A stretch of 37,423 bases of DNA, taken from assembly GCA_003170595.1 (NCBI GenBank), contig PMZA01000221.1, positions 17,828-55,250 on the forward strand. Direction: 5' to 3'. The DNA comes from Armatimonadota bacterium (GTDB lineage Bacteria > Armatimonadota > Zipacnadia > Zipacnadales > FEN-943). Positions 1 through 8,621 of this stretch are shown here, in pieces (positions within the stretch are counted from its first letter, which is position 1; each line of letters opens with the position of its first letter). The notes beneath the pieces were generated by a model. It made no database searches. It saw only the letters and a program-made list of their open reading frames with translations, and had not been told where the DNA came from. Both the position numbers and the translations under genes were made by a program.

Positions 1-1
1 C

Positions 2-637
2 GACGAGCCGATGTGCACCGACGACTTCCTGGCCTTGCGCTTCTTCGGCCGTCTCTTCAAGGACGCCGTCGCCGGCACACCAGGCGCGAGGATGGTCTTC
101 CGTGGCGACATCTCCCGCCCGCAGTGGCAGCGCGATCTCCTCGATGGCCTCACCGACGTCGAGTGCGTCGCCGACGCCTTCTGGCCCTACCACGACCGCC
201 TCCTCGACATGCAGCGGCGGTGGGGCGTGAAGTTCTGGGACTACGGAAGCCCCAACCGGGTGGGGGAGAGCAACCTCGCCGCGGTGACGTGGGCCCTGCG
301 TGCGTACCTCGCCGGGGCGGACGGCTTGCTCCCATGGAATGTGATCGGTGGCGATGATGCCTACACGACGCCCACCGACACCGCCCTTCTCGTACCCGGC
401 GACCGGTTCGGGGTGAAGGGGCCTATCGTGAGTCTGCGGGCGAAGGCCTTTCGGCGTGGGCAGGAGGACGTGGAATTGCTCGCGGGGCTGGCGCGACGGA
501 AGGGTTGGAACCGGGCGCAGGTTGCCGAGGCCCTTGGCGGAACACTGCCCGACTGGTCGTCGGGCGATTGGCGTCACGTGAAGCCCGCCGACCTCGACCG
601 CCTTCGGGCCGCCGTCTACCAGGCCTTTGATCGCTAG
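2..637 (+). CDS. C-terminal part of a DUF4091-type glycoside-hydrolase-like protein (5' truncated by window edge)
   Basis: Frame is open to the window start (D-E-P-M-C-T...). GH-like 'FWDYGSPNRVGESNLAAVTWALRAYLAGADGLLPWNVIG' followed by 'RRGQEDVELL' resembles the DUF4091 C-terminus. Confidence 0.7.
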   Translation, partial: DEPMCTDDFLALRFFGRLFKDAVAGTPGARMVFRGDISRPQWQRDLLDGLTDVECVADAFWPYHDRLLDMQRRWGVKFWDYGSPNRVGESNLAAVTWALRAYLAGADGLLPWNVIGGDDAYTTPTDTALLVPGDRFGVKGPIVSLRAKAFRRGQEDVELLAGLARRKGWNRAQVAEALGGTLPDWSSGDWRHVKPADLDRLRAAVYQAFDR

Positions 638-650
638 GAGGGATTGGACC

Positions 651-3074
651 GTGATGCGACGCCAGCTCGGGCTTTCAGCCTGCCTCTTACTGTCATCGGT
701 CACTTGGGCCGCGCCGACTAACCTCGTCGCCAACCCGGGCTTTGAGGACGGCGCCACGGGCTGGAATATCCCCGCATCCCAGTCCGGCGCGGGACGGGCC
801 TTGATCACCGCGGACGCGCCTCACAGTGGCGGCCACGCGCTTCTTTTCGATGCCACGAAGGCCAACTGGGAAGTCGGCGCCCTCTCCGACCCCATGCCCG
901 TCACGGCCGGCACGCGCTACCGCTTCGGCGTGTGGGTGAAGCAGATCGGCGGCTACGGCGCCTACAAGGCGGTCATCGATTGGCGCGACGCCCAGGATAA
1001 GCACATCTCCTATTCCAACGACTGGAAGGGCAACAACCGCCCCGCCACCTACGCCCTTCACGGTGGCGATTTTCAAGCTCCGCCCGGCGCGACTCACGCC
1101 CTGCTCAACATCGGCGTCGCCATGGGGTCGGCGATTTTGATGGATGACTTCAGCCTCGTGGCCATGCCGCCCCTGGGGCCGAAGCTGCGGGCGTACCTTT
1201 TCTCGGAGCCGCCCGACGCCGACGATAAGTGGCTCGTTCGAGCGTGGATGTGCAATGAAGGCGACAGCCCGTCGCAGGCCGGCACCGTCACCCTCGTTCT
1301 CGCGCCGGGCCTCAAGTCCGACGACCCCGATCGACTCCTTCCCGCCCTCTTGCCCACTGAGCGCCTGCGCCTGGAATGGACAGTCACCGGCAAGCCGCGC
1401 AGCCTTCCCGCGCCCCTCAGCCTGAAGATGCCCCCGGCGACTCCCGTCGTCGGCGACACTTCCACCACCCTCTTCGTCGGCCTCGGCGCGATGAAGGAGG
1501 GCGACGGCCACGGCGTTCCCGCGCCCCATCCGGCTCAGGCCAAGCCCCTCATCGGCACGTACTATTTCCCCGTCATGCTCGACTGGGATCGCAGCGGCTG
1601 GGGCGTGCGCCACGTCGCCTACCTCACCCCGCTCCTCGGCTACTACGACGAGGCCTCACCCGAGGTCGCCGACTGGCACATCCTCTGGGCCGCCGAGCAT
1701 GGCCTCAGCTTCTTCGCCTACGACTGGTACTACAACGACGGCTGCGCCTACATCAACGATGCGCTGGAAAAGGGTTTCCTTAAGGCGCCCCACCGTTCGG
1801 CGATGAAGTTCTTCATCAACTGGTGCAACGAGGGCCAGTGCACGTGGGATAAGCCGCTCAACTTCTCCACGGAGAGCCTTTGCGGCTTCATGGAATATCT
1901 CTGCACCCACTACCTCGCCCTGCCCGAGTACCTGCGCGTGAACGGCCGGCCCGTGGTCATGATCATCCGGCCCGACCCGATCATCGAGTGGCACGGCGGC
2001 CCCGACGGGTCACGCAAGGCCATCGACGCGATGAAGCAGGTGGCCCGACGGCACGGCCTGCCCGAGCCCTACATGCTCTGCGTGGCCTCGGCGGACGCCG
2101 CCGCCCTGTACCGCCGCGCCGGGTATGACGCGATCACGGCCTACTCCTACGGCTTCGGCGAGGCCCCGCGTCGCCCGGACGGCAACTGGGACTATGACGA
2201 CCTCATCGCCGAGCACGAGAAAGCCTGGCAGTCGTCGCTCGCCGGCGCGAAGGCCGGTGGGATGGCGTACATGCCCGCTGCGTGGACGGGCTGGGACGAT
2301 GAGGCTCGCGCTCACGAGAAGTCCGTCCGCACGATTGGCAATACCGCCGGTCGCTTCCGCGAGATGTGCCGCCTGGTCCGCCATTACACCGATCCGTCGC
2401 TGAACCTGGTCATCGTCGAGGCGTGGAACGAGTGGGGCGAGGGCGGATACCTCGAGGCGTCGAAGCAGCGCGGGCTGTCCTTCCTCGATGCAATTCGCGA
2501 TGCCTTCACCGACAGCCACGGCCCCCACGTCGACCTCTACCCGACCCCCGCCCAGCGCGCGAGCTACAACACGGACATCACCTGCGACCAGGTCGACGAG
2601 ATGTACATCCGCCGCGACCGCCAGCAGCGCGGCCTAGGCGACGGAACGCGGCCCGACTGGACCTTCGACGTCCCCGGCGACTTCAAGGGCTGGTACCACA
2701 TGGCCAGTATCGGGGACTTGAAGGTCACGGCCGAGGGCCTCAGCGGCGTCTCCACTTCGGACGATCCGATGTTCCAGGGGCCGACGCTGATGAGCATCCG
2801 CGCGGCCGATTGGACGGCCCTGCGGGTCAGGATGAAGGTCGACGCGGGCGCCATGGTGCAGGTCTTCTGGACCACCCCCGAGGCGCCGGTCACGACGGAG
2901 GAAGCCAGCAGCAAGCTCCCCATCGTCGCCGACGGCGCGTGGCACGACTACGTCTTTCCGGTGGCTGACAACCCGCACTGGCAGGGCGTCGTCCGGCAGT
3001 TGCGCTTCGATCCGACGAACGCCCCCAACGCCCACTTCACCATCGCCAGCATCACCGGCCTCCCGCGCCAGTAG
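651..3074 (+). CDS. Secreted WbsX/GH99-like protein with N-terminal CBM_4_9-like and C-terminal CBM-like regions
   Basis: ORF 627-3074; likely start GTG 651 or ATG 654 after AGGAGG (636-641), giving signal peptide MRRQLGLSACLLLSSVTWAA. 'IGTYYFPVMLDWDR...FFAYDWYYNDG...VEAWNEWGEGGYLEASKQRG' is typical of WbsX/GH99-like proteins. Confidence 0.8.
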   Translation: MMRRQLGLSACLLLSSVTWAAPTNLVANPGFEDGATGWNIPASQSGAGRALITADAPHSGGHALLFDATKANWEVGALSDPMPVTAGTRYRFGVWVKQIGGYGAYKAVIDWRDAQDKHISYSNDWKGNNRPATYALHGGDFQAPPGATHALLNIGVAMGSAILMDDFSLVAMPPLGPKLRAYLFSEPPDADDKWLVRAWMCNEGDSPSQAGTVTLVLAPGLKSDDPDRLLPALLPTERLRLEWTVTGKPRSLPAPLSLKMPPATPVVGDTSTTLFVGLGAMKEGDGHGVPAPHPAQAKPLIGTYYFPVMLDWDRSGWGVRHVAYLTPLLGYYDEASPEVADWHILWAAEHGLSFFAYDWYYNDGCAYINDALEKGFLKAPHRSAMKFFINWCNEGQCTWDKPLNFSTESLCGFMEYLCTHYLALPEYLRVNGRPVVMIIRPDPIIEWHGGPDGSRKAIDAMKQVARRHGLPEPYMLCVASADAAALYRRAGYDAITAYSYGFGEAPRRPDGNWDYDDLIAEHEKAWQSSLAGAKAGGMAYMPAAWTGWDDEARAHEKSVRTIGNTAGRFREMCRLVRHYTDPSLNLVIVEAWNEWGEGGYLEASKQRGLSFLDAIRDAFTDSHGPHVDLYPTPAQRASYNTDITCDQVDEMYIRRDRQQRGLGDGTRPDWTFDVPGDFKGWYHMASIGDLKVTAEGLSGVSTSDDPMFQGPTLMSIRAADWTALRVRMKVDAGAMVQVFWTTPEAPVTTEEASSKLPIVADGAWHDYVFPVADNPHWQGVVRQLRFDPTNAPNAHFTIASITGLPRQ

Positions 3075-3090
3075 AGGGCTGCATGTCTGG

Positions 3091-3145
3091 CTTGCTGTAG
3101 GGCTTGGGGTTCGCTTTGCGAACCCACCTTTATGCCCCGCCGCGC
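3091..3145 (+). repeat. Chimeric GTAG-hairpin element (copy 1)
   Basis: CTTGCTGTAGGGC, then inserted hairpin GGGTTCGC(3107-3114)-TTT-GCGAACCC(3118-3125), then TTTATGCCCCGCCGCGC, which matches the right half of the other copies. Confidence 0.65.
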
Positions 3146-3160
3146 TTGGCCTTGGCTTTC

Positions 3161-3196
3161 CGCTTTCTGTAGGGCGGGCACTTGTGCCCGCCGCGG
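3161..3196 (+). repeat. GTAG-hairpin (REP-like) element, copy 2
   Basis: CGCTTTCT-GTAG(3169-3172)-GGCGGGCAC(3173-3181)-TT-GTGCCCGCC(3184-3192). Confidence 0.85.
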
Positions 3197-3205
3197 AGGT
3201 GTCGC

Positions 3206-5089
3206 TTGCGGCTTACCCGTACAACTCAGGCTTTCCGCTACATCCTCGCCTTTGCCGCCGTAAGTCTCCTGGCCCAACTGGGCCTCGCGGACATCTACGC
3301 CGGCGCATGGACTCCCATCTACCACGGCGTCGACTACAAGGTCTGCTTCGCCGGGGTGGGCTTTCCGTGCGTCGAGAAAGTCAATGCCCTCCGCATCCAC
3401 ACCCACGCGGCGGGCGTGCGCTTCTACTCCACCCCCCGCTGCCCGGGCTGGGTGGCCAACAAGGCCGAGACGCGCCGTCAGACCACGCGAGAGTTCATAG
3501 CATCCAGTGGCGCCCAGGCCGCCATCAACGCCGACTTCTTCAACATGGGCCAGTCCACGTCCCAGCCCGGCGTCACCGACCTCGTGGGCCTGGCCATCTC
3601 CGAGGGCCAGATCGTCTCGCCGCCCGCCTGCACGGACTCGCTGCTGATCACCCGCGACAACCGCGCCCGCCTCGAGGTTACGACCTCCACCACCGACCTG
3701 CGCGACGTCTGGACCGCAATCAGCGGCCGCGGCAGGATGCTGGTCGACGGCGTCGTGCAGGAGACCTGGCCCGAGCGTCATCCCCGCACCGCCGTCGGCG
3801 TCTCACGCGACGGACGCTACATCTACCTCGTCACCCTCGACGGCCGCCAGCCTGGCATCAGCGCCGGCGCGACCACCGGTGAGCTTGGCGTCTGGATGCT
3901 CCGCCTCGGCGCCTGGCAGGCCATCAACCTCGACGGCGGTGGCTCCACGACCCTGGCCCTCGCTGACGGCCGCGGTGGCGCCAGGATCCTGAATGTGACC
4001 GTCGGCGACAGCAAGACGCCGCACACCGAGCGGCGCGTCGGCAACAATCTCGGCATCTTCGCCTTGCCCCTGAGCGCCTACGCCCGCGCCCCAGAACCCA
4101 CTTCCGGAGGTCCTTCGACCATGAGCAATCCGCCCAAGCTGCACGTCCTGAGCCGCACCACCGAGCCCCTCCTCGTCGCCGACCAGCCCCACGAGGACTT
4201 CTGCCTCGGCTACTGCAGCGTCCTCCGTGAGGGAGCGCGCTGGCGCATGTGGTATGAGGCCTACGACCACACCTATCGCACCGATGCCGACGGCTATCTC
4301 TGCTATGCCGAGTCCTGGGACGGCGTGCATTGGGAGAAGCCGGTCCTCGACCTCGTCGACGTGGGCGGCAGCCGCAGCAACAACGTCCTCCTCAGCGGCC
4401 GGCCCACTGGCGGCATCCACGGCCACACCGTCTTCCTCGATCCCGCCGCCCCGCCCGCCGAGCGTTACAAGATCGTGTTCACGCGCTGGGCCGAGGGGAA
4501 GTGGGAAGTCTTCGGCGGGACGTCGCCCGACGGCTTCTATTGGCGCCTCGGCGACCGCCCGATCCTCGCCGCCAACAGCGACACCCAGAACGTCTGCTTC
4601 CGCGACGGCGACCTCTACCGTCTCTATGTGAGGATGTGGACCCAAGAGCCCTTCGGTGGCAAGCGCCTGGTGGGCTATTCAGACTCGCCCAGCTTGAGCG
4701 GCTTCAAGCTCCCCACGCCCATCCTCCAGCCCGACGCCCACGATCCCGCCGACCTCCCCTTCTACAACAACGCCGCGACCATGCTCCGCCACGGCCTCTA
4801 CCTCATGTTCCCGTCGGCGTTCTCCACCGCCGAGGACGTCCTGCGCGTGCATGCGGCCTGGAGCCCCGACGGCGTCAGCTTCCACCGCCTCGGCCGCGAA
4901 CCCCTCCTCGACCTGGGCGCGGGCTTCGACAGCAAGGGCCTCTACGTCGCCCCCGGTGGCATCCCGGGCGACGAGCCGAACACCTGGTGGTTCTACTATA
5001 TGGGCACAGGCGTCGGCCACGATCAGAACCTGCCCGACCGGACGCAGCGCGAGGGCGGCATCGGCCGCTTCCTGCTCAGGGTCGAGTGA
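3206..5089 (+). CDS. Fusion: NAGPA-type phosphodiester glycosidase domain (N-term) plus GH32/43-like five-bladed propeller (C-term)
   Basis: ORF 3182-5089. TTG 3206 after GGAGG (3195-3199) gives a signal peptide (RLTRTTQAFRYILAFAAVSLLAQLGLA). N-half 'INADFFNMGQ...INLDGGGSTTLAL' is NAGPA/DUF2233-like. C-half 'LCYAESWDGVHWEKPVLDL' is propeller-like. Confidence 0.75.
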   Translation: MRLTRTTQAFRYILAFAAVSLLAQLGLADIYAGAWTPIYHGVDYKVCFAGVGFPCVEKVNALRIHTHAAGVRFYSTPRCPGWVANKAETRRQTTREFIASSGAQAAINADFFNMGQSTSQPGVTDLVGLAISEGQIVSPPACTDSLLITRDNRARLEVTTSTTDLRDVWTAISGRGRMLVDGVVQETWPERHPRTAVGVSRDGRYIYLVTLDGRQPGISAGATTGELGVWMLRLGAWQAINLDGGGSTTLALADGRGGARILNVTVGDSKTPHTERRVGNNLGIFALPLSAYARAPEPTSGGPSTMSNPPKLHVLSRTTEPLLVADQPHEDFCLGYCSVLREGARWRMWYEAYDHTYRTDADGYLCYAESWDGVHWEKPVLDLVDVGGSRSNNVLLSGRPTGGIHGHTVFLDPAAPPAERYKIVFTRWAEGKWEVFGGTSPDGFYWRLGDRPILAANSDTQNVCFRDGDLYRLYVRMWTQEPFGGKRLVGYSDSPSLSGFKLPTPILQPDAHDPADLPFYNNAATMLRHGLYLMFPSAFSTAEDVLRVHAAWSPDGVSFHRLGREPLLDLGAGFDSKGLYVAPGGIPGDEPNTWWFYYMGTGVGHDQNLPDRTQREGGIGRFLLRVE

Positions 5090-5107
5090 GGAGCAGCTAG
5101 AGTCCCC

Positions 5108-7237
5108 GTGCACAGATTCCTCCCGATCCTGGCCACCTTGCCCCTCCTCTGCGGCATGACCTTCGCGGCAGATCCCCTCTGCGCCACCATCGACACCTCC
5201 GCCCAGGTCGACGGCAACCGCGTCTTTCGCTTCGTCGACGACACCTGGGCGCGCGGCTGGTGGATCGACAAACCGACGCTCCCCCAGGACTGGGCGGTCA
5301 CGCGCTACGACGGCACCCTCCGCGAGATCGCCGACTGGTGGTCTCTCAGCGATCCGCGCCAGAACTACGAGATGACCCCCGACGGCGAGTTCCGGTTCAA
5401 GCCGAGCCCCGGGACGAAGCCCGCCCTCGACGAGTGGGCCCTCCGAGCCGGCCTCCGCCCGGTGATCGTCCTGGCCAACAACACGATGCCCGCCCCGCTC
5501 ATCGAGGGCGGCTACCTCGAGGGGCAGTACGGCTACAACATCCGCCAGCCCATCGATTACGCGAAGTGGCAGCGCTACGTGGAGTCCGCCCTCCAGTGGC
5601 TCGTCGCTCAGTACGGCCGCCCGCAGGTGAAGACCTGGACCTTCATGTTCGGCATCGAGTCGGACTGGCAGGCGAAGGCCGTCGTCCCCGGCACGCAGAC
5701 CGAGATGAGCCCCGCCGACAACCGCCGCGAGTACATGAAACTCGTCGACCACTTCCAGGCTGCGTGCGAGAAGGTCCTCGGCCCGACGGTCTACGTGGGC
5801 ATCTACTTCGCCTTCGAGACGCAGGCCGACGACTACCTCGAGCACTGGGCCCGCGGCACCAACTTCGCCACCGGCCGCACTGGCACGCGCATCGGTTACT
5901 GCGGCTTCTCCGACTGGACCCACGTCGGCACCGACGACAAGAACCCCTTCAGCCTCAGCGGCCTCAAGCGCCGCCAGGCGCACGGCAACGCGGAAACCGT
6001 CGACGCCTGGGCGGGCGGCCTCGTGTGGAAATACGACCATATCGCCCGGCGCATGGACGCGGAGGGCTTGCCTCGCGCGATGGAGATCGGCCTCCCGGAG
6101 GCCGGCTACTTCGACGACCGGGGCGGGCTCAACTCCGCCGGCGCCGACGTCCCCTGCGATGTCCTTTACGCCGACCATCGGGGCGCTGCCCTGCGCACGA
6201 TGCGAACCGCCGCCTACGCAGCCTGCCCGCGGCTCCGGTGGGCGTGGAACCGCTATGCGCTGGGCACCGGCGACCTCGCCCACGTCTATGCCGATGAGGC
6301 CAAGCCGCCCGTCTTCCACGCGATCCGACTCGAGAAGAAGCTTGAGGGCGAGCGCATGTTGCCTGTCGATCGCACCGGGGCGCCGCAGGATCCCTCCAAC
6401 GACGTCCGCGTTATCGCCTCAGCCACCGACGCGCCTGGCGTCGCCTATCGCCTGGTCGCCGTGAGCTTCAACGAGAACTTCGCCGCCGCCACGCCGGAGC
6501 CCCTGCGCCTTCGGTTGAGCGGCCTCGGCCCTGCGACCTCTATCCGCGTGACCGAGTACCGCATCGACGCCGACCACAACAACTGGTGGCCCGAGTGGAA
6601 GAACTGGCGCGAGGCGAACGGCCTGCCCTATGTTGCCGGCGCGAACAGCGGCCAGTTCGGCTCGGGCATCCTCTACAAGCCCCAGTACGCGCCGTGGCAG
6701 GCCGACGTCATCGGCACCCTCCGGCCCGAGGACGTGCCCAAGTGGATGGCCAAGTCGGCGGAGTACCATGCGCGCGACGGGCTTGCGCCCACGGCAACGC
6801 GGACGATCGCAGTGGCGAACGGCGTCGCGATTTTCGATACGACTCTTCAGGCCAACAGCGTCCTCTACTTGGAAGTCTCCGGCGCCCCACAGCACTTGGT
6901 CCCGATAGACACGCCACCCGTCCGCCTCTCACCCTTCCAGAAAGACGCTCGCATCACTCGCACTCTCACGGGCCTCAAACCTGGAGCGGCGTACACCGTC
7001 CTCTGCACGGCCCAAGCATCCGGTCGCATGATGGACTATCGCCTGACCGCCGGTCCGCCGCTGGGCCCGGGACGCATCGAGGCCCTCGGCGACTGGTCGG
7101 CCCGGCCCAACCGGCTTGTGGTCACGGCGCGATCCGATGCCGCCGGAGCCCTCGCGATCTCGCTCTCGGCGCCGAAGCAGCCCTGCGACGCCGACGACGT
7201 GGTCGAGTTCCGGGACCTTCGAGTGATCGCCCACTGA
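5108..7237 (+). CDS. Secreted GH39-like (clan A TIM-barrel) glycoside hydrolase
   Basis: GTG start; signal peptide HRFLPILATLPLLCGMTFAA. 'ADWWSLSDPRQNYEM...WTFMFGIESDW...AMEIGLPEAGYFDDRGG' resembles GH39-type barrels. Confidence 0.6.
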   Translation: MHRFLPILATLPLLCGMTFAADPLCATIDTSAQVDGNRVFRFVDDTWARGWWIDKPTLPQDWAVTRYDGTLREIADWWSLSDPRQNYEMTPDGEFRFKPSPGTKPALDEWALRAGLRPVIVLANNTMPAPLIEGGYLEGQYGYNIRQPIDYAKWQRYVESALQWLVAQYGRPQVKTWTFMFGIESDWQAKAVVPGTQTEMSPADNRREYMKLVDHFQAACEKVLGPTVYVGIYFAFETQADDYLEHWARGTNFATGRTGTRIGYCGFSDWTHVGTDDKNPFSLSGLKRRQAHGNAETVDAWAGGLVWKYDHIARRMDAEGLPRAMEIGLPEAGYFDDRGGLNSAGADVPCDVLYADHRGAALRTMRTAAYAACPRLRWAWNRYALGTGDLAHVYADEAKPPVFHAIRLEKKLEGERMLPVDRTGAPQDPSNDVRVIASATDAPGVAYRLVAVSFNENFAAATPEPLRLRLSGLGPATSIRVTEYRIDADHNNWWPEWKNWREANGLPYVAGANSGQFGSGILYKPQYAPWQADVIGTLRPEDVPKWMAKSAEYHARDGLAPTATRTIAVANGVAIFDTTLQANSVLYLEVSGAPQHLVPIDTPPVRLSPFQKDARITRTLTGLKPGAAYTVLCTAQASGRMMDYRLTAGPPLGPGRIEALGDWSARPNRLVVTARSDAAGALAISLSAPKQPCDADDVVEFRDLRVIAH

Positions 7238-7262
7238 TAGCTTTCGAGAGGTGATGTGACGC

Positions 7263-8558
7263 ATGGCACGCCCGAACATGCTTCTGATGATCTGCCACGA
7301 CCTTGGCCGCCACCTCGGCTGCTACGGCGTCGACACGGTGAGCAGCCCCTCGCTGGACGGCCTCGCCTCCGAGGGCGTTCGCTTCACCAACAGCTTCTGC
7401 TCGGCGCCGTCGTGCAGCCCCAGCCGCGCCTCGATCTTCACCGGCCGCTACCCACACTCCAACGGCGTGATGGGCCTTTGTCACTCCGAATTCGCGTGGG
7501 ACCTGCACCCCGGTGAGCGCCACCTCGCCGGCCTCCTCGGCGACGCAGGCTACCGGACGGCGCTGGCCGGTCTTCAGCACGAGACCTGTCGCCCGGCGGA
7601 GATGGGCTGGCAGGACATCTTGCCCTTCGGCCCCTGCGAGACCATCGCGGATGAGGCGATCGCCTGGATGCGCGGCGCCGCGGGTGGAGGTCAGCCCTTC
7701 TACGCGCAGGTCGGGTTCTTCGAGCCGCACCGCACCTTCGACTTCGGCGGCGCCGTCCCCGACGACAGCCTTGGTGTGACGATCCCTCCCTGGCTGGTCG
7801 ACGAGCCGTCCGCGCGCGAGGAGTTCGCCGGATACCAGGGCGCCATCCGCAAGGTCGACGCGGCGATCGGCACAATCCTGAAGGCCGTGGATGGCGCCGG
7901 CTTGCGCGAGAACACCATCGTCGTCTTCACGACGGATCACGGCATCCCCTTCCCGCGCGCGAAATGCTCGCTCTACGACCCGGGCCTCTCGACGGCGCTG
8001 ATCGCGCGATGGCCTGCGGGCGGATTGGCCGGCGGCCGGGTGCAGGACGAGATGATCCCGAACGTGGACTATCTGCCGACGCTCCTCGAGGCGGCCGGCG
8101 TGCCCGCGCCGGAGAACGTGCAGGGCCGAAGCTTCGCCGCGCTCCTCGGCGGCGGCGAGTATGAGCCGCGCGAAGAGGTCTTCGCCGAGATGACCTACCA
8201 CGATTACTTTGACCCGCGCCGCTGCCTTCGCACGAGGACGCATAAGCTCATCGCGAACTTCTCGACCGCCTATTTCTTCATGGACCCGAGCCAGAGCTGG
8301 CGGCCGAGGACGATCACCGTCAGCCCGCCCGAACCCGCCTGGGCCTACCATCCGCAGCTAGAACTCTACGACCTCGTGGCCGATCCGCTGGAGACGAACA
8401 ACCTGGCCGAGTCGCGGGAGCATGCGGCCCTGCGCGACGACATGGCCGCGCGCCTGCTGACTTGGATGGAGGAGACCGGCGACCCCCTGCTCGATGGCCC
8501 GCCCGCCTCACCGCATCATCGCAACACGATGGCGAAGCTCCGCGCCGCGCGAGGATGA
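7263..8558 (+). CDS. Cys-type S1 sulfatase, heparan N-sulfatase (SGSH)-like; no signal peptide
   Basis: FGly signature C-S-P-S-R-A-S-I-F-T-G-R (TGC at 7413-7415), 'GCYGVDTVSSPSLDGLASEGVRFTNSFCSAPSCSPSR', 'FTTDHGIPFPRAK'. Confidence 0.92.
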   Translation: MARPNMLLMICHDLGRHLGCYGVDTVSSPSLDGLASEGVRFTNSFCSAPSCSPSRASIFTGRYPHSNGVMGLCHSEFAWDLHPGERHLAGLLGDAGYRTALAGLQHETCRPAEMGWQDILPFGPCETIADEAIAWMRGAAGGGQPFYAQVGFFEPHRTFDFGGAVPDDSLGVTIPPWLVDEPSAREEFAGYQGAIRKVDAAIGTILKAVDGAGLRENTIVVFTTDHGIPFPRAKCSLYDPGLSTALIARWPAGGLAGGRVQDEMIPNVDYLPTLLEAAGVPAPENVQGRSFAALLGGGEYEPREEVFAEMTYHDYFDPRRCLRTRTHKLIANFSTAYFFMDPSQSWRPRTITVSPPEPAWAYHPQLELYDLVADPLETNNLAESREHAALRDDMAARLLTWMEETGDPLLDGPPASPHHRNTMAKLRAARG

Positions 8559-8580
8559 AGCCCGCCGCCTTTGCTTTCTG

Positions 8581-8615
8581 CTTTCTGTAGGGCGGGGCTT
8601 TACGCCCCGCCGCGC
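8581..8615 (+). repeat. GTAG-hairpin (REP-like) element, copy 3
   Basis: CTTTCT-GTAG(8587-8590)-GGCGGGGC(8591-8598)-TTTAC-GCCCCGCC(8604-8611)-GCGC, between convergent genes. Confidence 0.9.
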
Positions 8616-8621
8616 TTTTCC

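Noticed and set aside
3182-3205. TTG 3182 as the start of the fusion gene
   Set aside because: It lies in the hairpin loop of copy 2. TTG 3206 has a GGAGG six nt upstream and gives a clean signal peptide.
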